Assembly: GCA_049516155.1 (NCBI GenBank)
Contig: JBEKTJ010000156.1
Span: 1-16,343, forward strand
Length of the DNA stretch: 16,343 nucleotides
DNA from: Bog-159 sp049516155
Lineage (GTDB): Bacteria; Acidobacteriota; Terriglobia; Bryobacterales; Bryobacteraceae
Direction: 5' to 3'
A program made the translations under genes and the position numbers. This document shows, piece after piece, positions 1 to 10,280 of this stretch. How positions within the stretch are numbered: the stretch's first letter is position 1; every line of letters starts with the position of its first letter. The notes beneath the pieces are model-generated. The model saw nothing but the letters and a program-made list of their open reading frames with translations, had not been told where the DNA came from and did no database searches.

Positions 1-54
1 GAAGGACAACTCATGGCAGCGGCCAATGGCACTGTCGATATTCCCATGAATTGA
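1..54 (+). CDS. C-terminal end of an upstream gene (partial, unknown)
   Basis: Frame 1 is open from the window edge to the TGA at 52-54, giving 17 residues that end in DIPMN. The stop lies 8 bases before the ATG of the next gene, and the next gene's ribosome binding site (GAGGTG, 53-58) overlaps it. That spacing is typical of two genes in one operon. The piece is too short to recognise, and an open frame this short can occur by chance. Confidence 0.35.
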   Translation, partial: EGQLMAAANGTVDIPMN

Positions 55-58
55 GGTG
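53..58 (+). promoter_or_regulatory. Ribosome binding site that sets the VWFA gene start at 63
   Basis: GAGGTG lies 4 bases before the ATG at 63. It favours that ATG over the in-frame TTG at 51. Starting at 63 also places a clean signal peptide at the N-terminus. It is one of the few clear Shine-Dalgarno sites in the window. Confidence 0.6.
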
Positions 59-62
59 CAAT

Positions 63-2318
63 ATGCAGGTACGCAGCATGTTACTTCTGGCGGCCGCGAT
101 CGTCATGGCGGGCGCGGTAGCGCGGGCACAGGACGCCAATGCCCAGGCCTCCAGCCCCCTGCCGGTGATCAAGACGGAGACGCGCGTGGTCCTGGTGGAC
201 GCGGTCGTCACCGACAAGAAAGGCCAATACGTTCGGGATCTCGAACAGAAAGACTTTCGCGTGTGGGAAGACAATAAGGAACAGCAGATCACCAGCTTTT
301 CCTATGAGGCCAGTCCCAACTCGCCCAATAACAATCAGCAGCATTATATGGTGATGCTGTTCGACAACGCCACTATGGATTTTGGCGACCAGACGCGCGC
401 GCGCCAGGCGGCGGCACAGTTCATCGACGCCAACGCCGGTCCGAACCGCCTGATGGCCATTATCAATTACGCCGGCAGTATCAGTGTCGCGCAGAACTTC
501 ACGGCGGACGCCGACCGTCTGAAGAAAGTGGTTGGAGGCGTCAAATTCTCGCCGGTGTCGCCCAATGAACCGGTGCAAGTGGCCTCCACCGGTATGCCGA
601 ACCTGGGCAAGGCCGAATCCGCGTTTGGACTATGGGACGAGTTGCTGGCCTTGCGCAGCGTGGCAAAGCTGCTCGCGCCCATACCCGGGCGCAAGATCGT
701 AGTATTCCTGACTTCCGGTTTCAGGGTGCCCCCGGAGAATATGTCCGAACTGACTGCCGTGATTTCAGAATGCAATCGCGCCAACGTGGCGATCTATCCC
801 ATCGATGTGCGCGGTCTGGTAAGCGGCGCCCCGGCTGGACCCAATGGCGCGAGCCTTTGGTCTCCGTCTACTCCCGATGTAGCGCGTCTGGTTCTAGCTT
901 CTTATAGCCCGGCGAATTCGATGGGGATGGCCTTCTTCCAGCACGGTGGCGGCGTAGGGGGAGGCACGGGAGGCGGCACAGGAGGCGGCACGGGCGGCGG
1001 TAGTGGTGGCAGAGGCGGCGGCACGGGATCGGGCGGCGGCACCGGCGGCGGCAGCGGCGGCGGTAAAGGCGGCGGCACGGGATCGGGCGGCGGCGGGCGG
1101 GGCGGTGGGGGCACCACGAACAATAACCTCAACAACAGCACCCTGAATCCGTACAACCAGTCGCGCAATCTGATTCCGCCATTCCCGGCCAGCGCGACCA
1201 CCAATCAACAGGTCCTTTTCGCGCTGGCGGATGGCACCGGTGGTTTCGTAATCGTCAACACCAACGACCTGTTGGGCGGGATGCAGAAGATCGGCAAGGA
1301 GCAGGACCAGTTCTACTTGCTGGGTTACACACCGCCTGAGACGAAGGAGGGAAGCTGCCATTTCCTGAAGGTGAAACTGGATCGCCCGGGAACCGAGGTT
1401 CGCTTCCGCAACGGCTATTGCAACGTCAAACCCACGGATATGCTGGCTGGAAATCCGGTCGAGAAGGACCTGGAAAATCGCGTGTCCGGCTCGGCGGCCG
1501 GAGTGGCCGGCGCCAGCATGCAGGCGCCGTTCTTCTATTCGTCGAACAATACCGCCCGCGTCGATGTAGCGATGAATATCCCGGCGCAGAGTATCAAGTT
1601 CGAGAAGGAGCATGGGAAATTTCATGCCGATTTGAACATCCTGGCCATTGCCTACCGCCCCGACGGAAGCGTGGCGGCGCGTTTTAGCGACAACAAGAAG
1701 ATCGAGTTGGAGGGCAAGAAGGACGTGCAGGCCTTTAACGAGCACCCATATTACTACGACGGGCAGTTTGACATCGCTTCCGGCCAGTACACCCTGAAGG
1801 CAGCCTTCAGTTCCGGCGGCCCCACCTTCGGCAAGTTGGAGTTGCCGCTGACGGTCGAACCGTACGACAGCAAGCAATTCGGTCTGAGCGCCTTGGCGCT
1901 CAGCAACGATCTGCATCGGGCCGCCGACGTGGGATCGGACCTCGATGCCGTTTTGCTCGAAGGCCACACGCCCCTCATCGCGCAGGGCTATCAGTTCACG
2001 CCCGCCGCCGCGTACCGTTTCAAGGCCACCGATCACGCCGCTCTGTACGCCGAGATCTACGAACCTCATGCGGGGGACAAGACTCCGCCTGTTGTGGGGA
2101 TCCAGCTTCGCCTGCTGGACCGCAAGACCCAGGAAGCCAAGCAGGATTCCGGACTGATAGCCGTAAACAACCAGATTCGCGCAGGTAATCCGGTGATTCC
2201 AATCGGACTCAAGCTGCCGTTCGATAAACTCAGTCCGGGCGCTTATCGCGTCGAGGTAACCGCCAAGGATGCGCTCAACAACTCGAAGACGCGAGTGGCC
2301 GATTTCGACATAGAATAG
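63..2318 (+). CDS. Secreted VWFA-related protein (Acidobacteria-type) with Gly-rich insert
   Basis: This 751-residue protein opens with a Sec signal peptide (hydrophobic stretch about 6-20, likely cut after ARA before QDA), so it is exported. A presequence with the pattern RVVLVDAVVTDKKG...DFRVWEDN (about 41-71) precedes a von Willebrand A-like Rossmann domain at about 94-250. The motif at the metal-site position is DNATM, not the classical DxSxS. A Gly-rich stretch (about 295-350) follows, then FYLLGYTPP and a VRFRNGYC ending typical of the acidobacterial VWFA-related family. The remaining C-terminal part, about 280 residues, looks beta-rich and is not recognised. The family is abundant in Acidobacteria but has no established role; VWA folds usually mediate protein binding. 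The start at 63 was chosen for its ribosome binding site. The family call is firm; the function is unknown. Confidence 0.85.
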   Translation: MQVRSMLLLAAAIVMAGAVARAQDANAQASSPLPVIKTETRVVLVDAVVTDKKGQYVRDLEQKDFRVWEDNKEQQITSFSYEASPNSPNNNQQHYMVMLFDNATMDFGDQTRARQAAAQFIDANAGPNRLMAIINYAGSISVAQNFTADADRLKKVVGGVKFSPVSPNEPVQVASTGMPNLGKAESAFGLWDELLALRSVAKLLAPIPGRKIVVFLTSGFRVPPENMSELTAVISECNRANVAIYPIDVRGLVSGAPAGPNGASLWSPSTPDVARLVLASYSPANSMGMAFFQHGGGVGGGTGGGTGGGTGGGSGGRGGGTGSGGGTGGGSGGGKGGGTGSGGGGRGGGGTTNNNLNNSTLNPYNQSRNLIPPFPASATTNQQVLFALADGTGGFVIVNTNDLLGGMQKIGKEQDQFYLLGYTPPETKEGSCHFLKVKLDRPGTEVRFRNGYCNVKPTDMLAGNPVEKDLENRVSGSAAGVAGASMQAPFFYSSNNTARVDVAMNIPAQSIKFEKEHGKFHADLNILAIAYRPDGSVAARFSDNKKIELEGKKDVQAFNEHPYYYDGQFDIASGQYTLKAAFSSGGPTFGKLELPLTVEPYDSKQFGLSALALSNDLHRAADVGSDLDAVLLEGHTPLIAQGYQFTPAAAYRFKATDHAALYAEIYEPHAGDKTPPVVGIQLRLLDRKTQEAKQDSGLIAVNNQIRAGNPVIPIGLKLPFDKLSPGAYRVEVTAKDALNNSKTRVADFDIE
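945..1112 (+). repeat. Gly-rich low-complexity tract inside the VWFA gene
   Basis: Some 56 codons are almost entirely Gly, with Ser, Thr, Arg and Lys interspersed in GGGT, GGGS and GTGSGGG units. At the DNA level it is a run of GGC/GGT/GGG triplets with short imperfect direct repeats, for example two copies of ggcggcacgggatcgggcgg. It is in frame and followed by an Asn-rich stretch. It most likely acts as a flexible linker between the VWA domain and the C-terminal part. Such tracts change length easily by slippage and are prone to assembly error. Confidence 0.85.
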
Positions 2319-2412
2319 GCAGCGGAGTCCAGTCGCTGAACGCTGGCGTGAAAGGGCATGTTTCCGGCTCTTGCACGCCTCCCGCGCCAGTTTCGAGGGA
2401 GCGCGCACCAAT

Positions 2413-2418
2413 TATACT
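2413..2418 (+). promoter_or_regulatory. Candidate -10 box (TATACT) of the aminopeptidase gene
   Basis: TATACT ends 9 bases before the ATG at 2428, so transcription would begin only a few bases before the start codon. No convincing -35 is seen; the best hexamer at 16-bp spacing is TTTCGA, 2391-2396. AGGAA directly abuts the ATG, too close to serve as a normal ribosome binding site. Confidence 0.4.
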
Positions 2419-2427
2419 GGATAGGAA

Positions 2428-3675
2428 ATGCGCTCCCTCTACCTGTTCTGCGCCCTGTTGGCCGCTCGTCCCAGCCTGGCCGCGCCCGGACCCGACGAAT
2501 ATCGTACGCGCCGCGCCGAGTTGTCCGGGAAGCTGCACAACGGCGTGCTGGTGTTATTCGGCCACACCGAGAAAGGCGAAGAGAACATCCGCACGGGCTT
2601 TTTCCAGGAGTCCAATTTCTATTACCTCACCGGCTGGCAGGAGCCCGGCGCCATTCTATTGATTACACCGCCGCAGCAGGACAAGCCTTACGCCGTCCTG
2701 TTCCTGCCGCGCCGCCAGCCGGACCAGGAAAAGTGGACCGGACGCAAAGCCGGACCGGACGACTCCAACATCGGCCAGCTTACCGGGTTCGATACGGTGT
2801 TGCCGGTCGAGAACTTCGAGAGCGAGTTGCACAAACAACTGGACCGCTATGCGGGCATTTTCACTCTAGGCGAGCAGAGCACAGCCGATCTTAAGGCGCT
2901 GGCGCCGCTGCGCGGCATCTCCGGCGCCGCCCAATTAATCGCGCGGCTGCGCATGCATAAGTCGCCCGAGGAGCTTGCCTTGATCCAGCGTTCCATCGAC
3001 GCCACGCTGGAAGCCCATCGCGCCGCGTGGAAGCGCGCGGCTCCCGGTTTATACGAATACCAGGTAGCCGCCACCATGACCGCGGTCTATTTCGACGAAG
3101 GATGCGAGCGTAGCGCCTACGAGCCTATTGTGGGGTCCGGCCCGAACAGCACCGTGCTGCACTATTCCCGCAACTCCCGGCGCATGGATCGGGGCGAATT
3201 GTTGCTGATGGACGTAGGCGCGGAGTGCGCCGGATACGCCGCCGATATCACGCGCACCATCCCGGTGGGCGCGCGGTTCAGCAAACGCCAGCGGGAAATA
3301 TACGAGATCGTGCTGGGCGCGCAAAATGCGGTGATCGCCGCGATCAAGCCGGGGCTTCCGCTGAGCGACCTGAGCAAGATCGCGCGTGAGTACATCAATA
3401 CGCATGGCCAGGATCTGCACGGCGAGCCGCTGGGCAAGTACTTCACGCACGGCGTCAGCCATCATGTGGGGCTGGATGTGCACGACGCCACCGATTTCAG
3501 CCAGCCGCTGGCCGAAGGCAACGTCATCACGGTGGAGCCGGGCATCTACATTCCGGAAGAGAGCATCGGCATCCGCATTGAGGACATGGTGCAGGTGACC
3601 AAGGATGGCGCGCGGCTGATGAGTGGCGCGCTGCCGCGCGATCCGGAGGAGATCGAGAAGGCTCTGGGCAGGTAG
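2428..3675 (+). CDS. Secreted Xaa-Pro aminopeptidase (aminopeptidase P, M24B)
   Basis: The enzyme removes the N-terminal residue from peptides whose second residue is proline. It is 415 residues long, with a signal peptide (about 1-19, ending SLAA), then the aminopeptidase-P N-terminal domain (about 22-150; FYYLTGW, YAVLFLPRR). The pita-bread metallopeptidase domain occupies about 180-405. All expected dimetal ligands are present by motif: D262 (MDVGAE), D273 (ADITRT), H345 (HGVSHH), E370 (TVEPGIYI) and E385 (RIEDM). The likely proton-shuttle histidines H245, H341 and H352 are also there. The length matches the family. The signal peptide suggests periplasmic peptide scavenging instead of the usual cytoplasmic role. 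The gene lies 109 bp after the VWFA gene, with its own possible promoter. Confidence 0.93.
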   Translation: MRSLYLFCALLAARPSLAAPGPDEYRTRRAELSGKLHNGVLVLFGHTEKGEENIRTGFFQESNFYYLTGWQEPGAILLITPPQQDKPYAVLFLPRRQPDQEKWTGRKAGPDDSNIGQLTGFDTVLPVENFESELHKQLDRYAGIFTLGEQSTADLKALAPLRGISGAAQLIARLRMHKSPEELALIQRSIDATLEAHRAAWKRAAPGLYEYQVAATMTAVYFDEGCERSAYEPIVGSGPNSTVLHYSRNSRRMDRGELLLMDVGAECAGYAADITRTIPVGARFSKRQREIYEIVLGAQNAVIAAIKPGLPLSDLSKIAREYINTHGQDLHGEPLGKYFTHGVSHHVGLDVHDATDFSQPLAEGNVITVEPGIYIPEESIGIRIEDMVQVTKDGARLMSGALPRDPEEIEKALGR

Positions 3676-3677
3676 AT

Positions 3678-3763
3678 GGAGGGCGGGCAATATTGCCCGC
3701 AGCCGGTTTTCAGCCGGCTCAAGCCGCCTAAAAGGCGGCTGCGGCCAAGATTGGCCGCCCTCC
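3678..3763 (+). repeat. Four-hairpin REP/BIME-like palindromic cluster
   Basis: Nearly the whole gap between the aminopeptidase and the kinase folds. An 18-bp perfect palindrome (3683-3700, GCGGGCAATATTGCCCGC) comes first. Next is AGCCGG/CCGGCT with a 7-nt loop (3701-3719), then AGCCGCC/GGCGGCT with a TAAAA loop (3722-3740). Last is GCGGCCAA/TTGGCCGC with a 2-nt loop (3741-3758). Outer arms GGAGGGCGG (3678-3686) and CCGCCCTCC (3755-3763) are exact reverse complements and could close the whole structure. There is no T run, so it is not a standard intrinsic terminator. It may still insulate the two genes or stabilise the upstream mRNA end. A dispersed genomic repeat is the likeliest origin. Confidence 0.8.
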
Positions 3764-3778
3764 AAGCCGACCTACTAT
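3751..3778 (+). promoter_or_regulatory. Candidate promoter of the kinase/regulator operon
   Basis: TTGGCC (3751-3756) and TACTAT (3773-3778) are separated by 16 bp and lie just before GAGTGAG (3781-3787) and the ATG at 3796. The -35 half sits in the last hairpin arm of the palindromic cluster, so hairpin formation and promoter access could interact. This is read by eye only. Confidence 0.35.
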
Positions 3779-3795
3779 TAGAGTGAGCGATACAC

Positions 3796-5640
3796 ATGAA
3801 TCGGCAAAGCGCGATCTACTGGGCACTGCTGGCGGCGGCCTTCGCCGTAGCTTTGACAGTCAGTTGGCGGACCGGCTTCGGCGCGCAGATCGATAACGAC
3901 GCTTACGACTGGATGTTCCGGCTGTACCAGCCGCGTCCTTGGCAAACGGAAAGCATGCTGCTGGCGATCGACGAGATGTCCCTGAACGCCTACGGCGGCG
4001 TGCGCGGATTGCGCAGGCCGCTGGCCGAGGCGCTGGAGCGGATCGCGGCGGCTTCGCCCAAAGCCGTGGCGGTCGACGTGATTCTGACCGATGCGAGCGA
4101 TCCGCAGACCGACGCGCGCCTGGCCGCCGCGATGGCCGCAACGCCGCGCTTGGTGCTGGCGTGCCAACTGTTGCCCGACGGTTTGGCTTGGGAAGATCCG
4201 CTGCCGATGTTCGCGGCGCACGCGGCCGCGCTGGGGCATGTGCATGTGGAGCAATCCGGACAACTGGACTCGGTGGGCCGGTCTTTGCCGCTCGAGGAAT
4301 TCACCGGCCGTGTGCGGCGCTGGGCGTTGTCTTTGGAAGCCTATCGCGTCAGCCGCGCCGCGACGATTCTGGAATCGCCCGAGGATCTCGATGTGGGCGG
4401 CCGGCTGATTCCCGCCGCGCGCGCGAACTTGCGCCTGATGCGCATCCGCTACACGCCGCCCTCGATGCAAATTCCGCGGATTTCCCTCAAGGCGCTCCTC
4501 GACGATCCCCGGCTGGCCTCGAGTTTCTCCGGCAAAGTGGTCTTTGCGGGAGTGACCGCGCAGACCGCCGTTCGCGACTGGCTTTTCACGCCTTACTCCG
4601 GCGGGACGCCCATGGTGGGCGTCGAAATCCACGCGAATGCGTTCGAAACGATTGCGCGGGGGCTGTTCATCACGGACGCGCCGGATTCGGCGGTGCTGGC
4701 GTTTAGCTTGTTGTTGGTGGCGGCTATCGGAGTGACATATAGCCGCTTCACGGGCCGCCGGGCGAACGGCCTGGCCACCGGCATCATGGTAATCGCGCAC
4801 GTGACGCCCTACTGGTTCTTCACCCAGCGCATCGTCTTTTCGTTCGTCACGCCGGTATCGTCGGCCTGGCTATCGCTGATCGTAGCGGGCGGTTATCAAT
4901 TGCTGGTGGTGCGCCGCAGCCTGCGCAAATCCGAAGCCGAACGCGACCGTTATCGCCAGACCATCCACTTCGTCACACACGAAATGCGCACGCCGCTGAC
5001 GGCCATTCAAGGCTCCAGCGAACTGATGGGCCGCTATGCTCTGCCGGAAGAGAAGCGCAAGCAGATCGCCGAATTGATCAATGCCGAATCTAAGCGGTTG
5101 GGCCGCATGATCGAGATGTTCCTCAGCATGGAGCGGCTGTCCGCGGGACAGGTGGAGTTGAAGAAAGAAATTTTCTCCGCGGGCGAGCTGATGGCGGGAT
5201 GCGTGGCGCGCGCGCTCCCGCTGGCCGAGCGCAAGCAGATCCGCATACTCACTGAAGCCGCGCCCCAGGATATCCTGCTCACCGGCGACCGCGAGTTGAT
5301 GGAATACGCCTTCTACAACCTGCTGACCAACGCCATCAAATACTCGCCCGCGCGCACGCAGGTGACCCTGGCTGCGGTGCGCAAGCACGACCACGCGCAC
5401 ATCTCGGTGGAGGACCAGGGCATCGGCATGGACCACAAGGAGGTTAAACAGATTTTTCAAAAATTCTACCGTACCCGGCGCGCGGAGCAGTCGGGCGAAG
5501 CCGGTACTGGTATCGGCCTTTCCATCGTGGAGCAGATTGTGATCCAACATTCCGGTACCATTGAAGTGATGAGCCGCCCAGGGGAGGGGTCCCGGTTCAC
5601 CATGGTGCTGCCTGCGCCGGTTTCGGCGGCGTTGGCTTGA
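3796..5640 (+). CDS. CHASE2-domain membrane sensor histidine kinase
   Basis: The 614-residue sensor kinase has an N-terminal membrane helix (about 8-24), an extracytoplasmic CHASE2 sensing domain (about 30-296; MLLAIDE, VDVILTD, GVEIHANAFETI), then two or three helices (about 298-317, 326-343, 348-371). That is the classical CHASE2 topology. A short coiled linker leads directly to the kinase core with no PAS domain. The H-box is FVTHEMRTPL with phospho-acceptor H395. The N-box YNLLTNAIKYS (N508/N512), G1 DQGIGMD (540-546) and G2 GTGIGLS (570-576) are intact, so it should be active. The ligand is unknown. The response regulator starts 19 bp downstream on the same strand, so they are the probable cognate pair. 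Confidence 0.9.
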   Translation: MNRQSAIYWALLAAAFAVALTVSWRTGFGAQIDNDAYDWMFRLYQPRPWQTESMLLAIDEMSLNAYGGVRGLRRPLAEALERIAAASPKAVAVDVILTDASDPQTDARLAAAMAATPRLVLACQLLPDGLAWEDPLPMFAAHAAALGHVHVEQSGQLDSVGRSLPLEEFTGRVRRWALSLEAYRVSRAATILESPEDLDVGGRLIPAARANLRLMRIRYTPPSMQIPRISLKALLDDPRLASSFSGKVVFAGVTAQTAVRDWLFTPYSGGTPMVGVEIHANAFETIARGLFITDAPDSAVLAFSLLLVAAIGVTYSRFTGRRANGLATGIMVIAHVTPYWFFTQRIVFSFVTPVSSAWLSLIVAGGYQLLVVRRSLRKSEAERDRYRQTIHFVTHEMRTPLTAIQGSSELMGRYALPEEKRKQIAELINAESKRLGRMIEMFLSMERLSAGQVELKKEIFSAGELMAGCVARALPLAERKQIRILTEAAPQDILLTGDRELMEYAFYNLLTNAIKYSPARTQVTLAAVRKHDHAHISVEDQGIGMDHKEVKQIFQKFYRTRRAEQSGEAGTGIGLSIVEQIVIQHSGTIEVMSRPGEGSRFTMVLPAPVSAALA

Positions 5641-5659
5641 AGCACGCGAGAGAAGACTG

Positions 5660-6982
<1,323 letters not shown>

Positions 6983-7012
6983 CTGCGGCTACGCAACAAG
7001 TAAGCCTAGGGT

Positions 7013-7486
7013 TTAGATCTGGTAGCGGACCACGGTCGGCACTTGGTTGGTGTTGACTGCTTTCATACCGGTCACTCGCTCGAGCGCGGCGAGGAAATCG
7101 CTATATTCGACGCGGCTCAACTTCAGGAGCACTTGCGCGCGCGCGGTGTTTCCCTTGGCAGCAGTCCAGGCAACTCCGATGTAGTGATCCTGGCTCTCGC
7201 CGAGATGCATCAAGGGAACCACGTCGAGCACCGAGGCGCCCAGACGATGACGCACTTCGGTGCCGCACGATATTTCCGTAATGCTTTTGACCGGGACAGC
7301 GATACGGCGTCCGCTCTGCATGAAAATCACTTCATCGTTGGCGAATGCGGCGCGGACTTTGTGGTGGTTCAGAGGCAAGCTGCCGCCCGCATAGGTGGCC
7401 GGATAGTCCGCGGCGGCTTTCTTCGCCAGAGCGGCGGCCGGCAGCAAAAGCATCGATAGGAACAGGAATACAGCTAAGAATTTCAT
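7013..7486 (-). CDS. Small exported protein of unknown function
   Basis: I do not recognise this protein. From the ATG at 7486 it is 157 residues, with a strong signal peptide (KFLAVFLFLSMLLLPAAALA, about 2-21, cut before KK). The mature part of about 135 residues begins basic and Ala-rich, then has alternating hydrophobic strands (VIFMQSGRRIAVPVKSITEI) and a single Cys. The frame extends upstream to a GTG at 7510, but the ATG puts the signal peptide at the N-terminus and is preferred. A weak -10-like CAATCT ends 6 bases before this ATG, the spacing seen at neighbouring leaderless starts. It converges on the response regulator gene, with a 30-bp gap holding only a 5-bp hairpin (6979-6992). 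Export is well supported; function is unknown. Confidence 0.75.
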   Translation of the reverse strand: MKFLAVFLFLSMLLLPAAALAKKAAADYPATYAGGSLPLNHHKVRAAFANDEVIFMQSGRRIAVPVKSITEISCGTEVRHRLGASVLDVVPLMHLGESQDHYIGVAWTAAKGNTARAQVLLKLSRVEYSDFLAALERVTGMKAVNTNQVPTVVRYQI

Positions 7487-7785
7487 AATACCAGATTGAC
7501 TGTGCGCCACTTATTTCGATGCTGGCGGAGTGCGCGAGGTTACAGGTGTTTACGTCATAAGTTCGCGCAAGGACAAACCCACGCTGGGCTGCGCCGCGTG
7601 CCGATCTAAGGTGAGGTTAGCAGTGAGTCGAGGCAGTTGAAAAGACAGTTGGCAAACTGTCCGGTTGTTTCCGGTGCTTCTCGTTCGACCAGTCGAAAAG
7701 GCTTTCCGGATCGGCTAGCGCGTTTCGAGGTTAATGCGGCTTACCCATACTTCCAGCCCAGGCCCTCAACCTGCTCCAAGCCAGC
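7487..7785. other. Intergenic region with one hairpin, no gene seen
   Basis: About 300 bp between two minus-strand genes. The only structure I see is the hairpin at 7644-7661. A plus-strand frame from 7637 runs into the amidohydrolase gene and shows no protein features. No tRNA-like fold is evident. Confidence 0.6.
7639..7661 (-). terminator. Probable intrinsic terminator after the amidohydrolase gene
   Basis: On the minus strand GACAGTT, a TGCC loop and AACTGTC form a perfect 7-bp stem followed directly by TTTTC. It lies about 125 bp after the amidohydrolase stop codon, in the right orientation to end that transcript. The T run is short, so efficiency may be modest. Confidence 0.5.
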
Positions 7786-9069
<1,284 letters not shown>

Positions 9070-9075
9070 GCGGCC

Positions 9076-9081
9076 ATTATA
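9076..9081 (-). promoter_or_regulatory. Consensus -10 (TATAAT) for a leaderless amidohydrolase mRNA
   Basis: On the minus strand TATAAT is followed by exactly 6 bases and then the ATG at 9069, so the predicted transcription start falls on the start codon itself. There is no ribosome binding site. The hexamer contains the TAA stop codon of galE, so the promoter is embedded in the end of the upstream gene. I see no good -35. Confidence 0.65.
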
Positions 9082-10066
9082 GTGGAGGGCGGGGTTTGCG
9101 CCCGGCCTCGAACCTCCAAGCGGTCGAAACAATATCGCGCACATCCGCATGCCGCGGTATCCATCCGAATGCTCTCCGCAGCTTGTCGGCATTCGCCACC
9201 AGCGCCGGCGGATCGCCCTCCCGGCGCGCCCCCACCACGTACGGCGCCTTCTGCCCAGTCACCCGCTCTACGCTGCGCATCATCTCCAGCACCGAATGCC
9301 CCTTGCCGGTGCCCACGTTGAATTGGCCGGAGCCGCCGCCCGCGAGCAACGCCTCCAACGCCAGGATATGCGCCTCCGCCAGATCGTTCACGTGGATATA
9401 ATCGCGAATGCATGTGCCGTCCGGTGTGTCGTAATCGTCGCCAAACACGGTGAACGGCTCACCCGTAACCACCGCCCGCAACATCAGCGGGATCAGGTGC
9501 GTCTCCGGGTCGTGCTCCTCGCCCAGGCTCCCATCGGGGTCCGCTCCGCAAGCGTTAAAGTAGCGCAAACAAACGCTGCGCAGGCCGTGGATCGAATCGA
9601 ACCACTGCAACATGCTTTCCACCATCACCTTCGATACGCCATACGGGTTCACCGGCGCGATCGGAAAGCTCTCCAGAATCGGCGACGTGTGCGGTATGCC
9701 ATAGACCGCCGCCGTCGATGAAAACACCAGATGCTTCACGCCCGCCCGCAACATGGCTGTGAGCAGCGACAGCGAGCCGGCCACGTTGTTCTCGAAGTAC
9801 ATCTCCGGCATGCGCATCGATTCGCCCACCGAGATATAAGCCGCGAAGTGAATCACCGCGTCGTGGCCCGCCAGCGCCGCGGCTATGTCATCGGTCTGCT
9901 GCAGGCGCAATGGGTGGAACGCGTCGCCGGCTTCCACGTTGTGACGGTATCCGCGCGACAGATCGTCGACTACCGTAACCGCATATCCGCGCTGGCGCAG
10001 CAGCCGGACCGTATGCGCGCCGATATAACCCGCGCCGCCAGTCACCAGAATTCGTCGTTTGCCCAC
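9077..10066 (-). CDS. galE: UDP-glucose 4-epimerase
   Basis: This enzyme interconverts UDP-glucose and UDP-galactose in the Leloir pathway and in supplying sugars for surface polysaccharide. It has 329 residues, the normal length for GalE. It is a short-chain dehydrogenase-type protein with the NAD-binding GGAGYIG (10-16), DDLSRG at the end of beta2, VIHFAAY, and a catalytic FSSTAAVYG with NPYGVSK holding the Tyr-x3-Lys pair. The GalE signature RYFNACGADPDGSLGE and the late DYDTPDGTCIRDYIHVNDLAEAH segment are clear. The start is GTG at 10066, chosen because the Rossmann strand begins at residue 4 and a TACAAT -10 sits 6 bases upstream. Its stop codon overlaps the promoter of the amidohydrolase. 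No sugar-metabolism neighbours are visible. Confidence 0.95.
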   Translation of the reverse strand: MGKRRILVTGGAGYIGAHTVRLLRQRGYAVTVVDDLSRGYRHNVEAGDAFHPLRLQQTDDIAAALAGHDAVIHFAAYISVGESMRMPEMYFENNVAGSLSLLTAMLRAGVKHLVFSSTAAVYGIPHTSPILESFPIAPVNPYGVSKVMVESMLQWFDSIHGLRSVCLRYFNACGADPDGSLGEEHDPETHLIPLMLRAVVTGEPFTVFGDDYDTPDGTCIRDYIHVNDLAEAHILALEALLAGGGSGQFNVGTGKGHSVLEMMRSVERVTGQKAPYVVGARREGDPPALVANADKLRRAFGWIPRHADVRDIVSTAWRFEAGRKPRPPL

Positions 10067-10072
10067 GATCCG

Positions 10073-10078
10073 ATTGTA
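10073..10078 (-). promoter_or_regulatory. -10 box (TACAAT) for leaderless galE mRNA
   Basis: On the minus strand TACAAT is followed by CGGATC and then the GTG start, the same 6-base spacing as at the amidohydrolase gene. No ribosome binding site is present. The transcript should begin at or next to the GTG. Confidence 0.55.
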
Positions 10079-10122
10079 GCCGCATGCGCACAGGTCGGAC
10101 AGGCCGATTCAAATCAACAACG

Positions 10123-10135
10123 AAGTCGTCGACTT
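10123..10135. promoter_or_regulatory. Short dyad in the galE / NACHT divergent region
   Basis: AAGTCG-T-CGACTT is a perfect 6+6 inverted repeat with a one-base centre. It lies in the 214-bp region between the divergent galE and NACHT genes, about 45 bp upstream of the galE -10. It could be an operator, but a dyad this short may be chance. Confidence 0.25.
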
Positions 10136-10267
10136 ACTCAGTTCTGATTTCCAACCGTCTTATGGACTTCGGAGAACGTCTACACAAAACAGGGTCGAGC
10201 CAAGCGACAGGGACCACAGCATTGGTTTCGTTGCATCCGCGACATAGCCCTTAACCTCCTCTTCAGA

Positions 10268-10273
10268 TAACAT
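10268..10273 (+). promoter_or_regulatory. -10 box (TAACAT) for a near-leaderless NACHT mRNA
   Basis: TAACAT ends 7 bases before the ATG at 10281, and the AT-rich stretch AACATAAAAG stands out in GC-rich surroundings. There is no ribosome binding site between box and start. The spacing again predicts a transcript starting at or within a base of the start codon. Confidence 0.5.
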
Positions 10274-10280
10274 AAAAGCA

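Noticed and set aside
945..1112. CRISPR or tandem-repeat array
   Set aside because: The repetition is triplet-level glycine coding in frame, without repeat-spacer structure.
894..2411. Long minus-strand frame (505 codons) opposite the VWFA gene
   Set aside because: It is the antisense shadow of a high-GC gene: Arg/Ala/Val-rich with no domain, and it runs through the complement of the Gly tract. The plus frame has a signal peptide and family motifs.
3049..3765. Minus-strand frame of 238 codons opposite the aminopeptidase
   Set aside because: It is antisense to the conserved metal-site region and has no protein features of its own.
3778..4800. Minus-strand frame of 340 codons opposite the kinase gene
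   Set aside because: Composition is Arg/His/Gln-rich without motifs, while the plus strand encodes a clear CHASE2 domain there.
9149..9721. Plus-strand frame of 190 codons
   Set aside because: It is a shadow of galE, which has all its family signatures on the minus strand.
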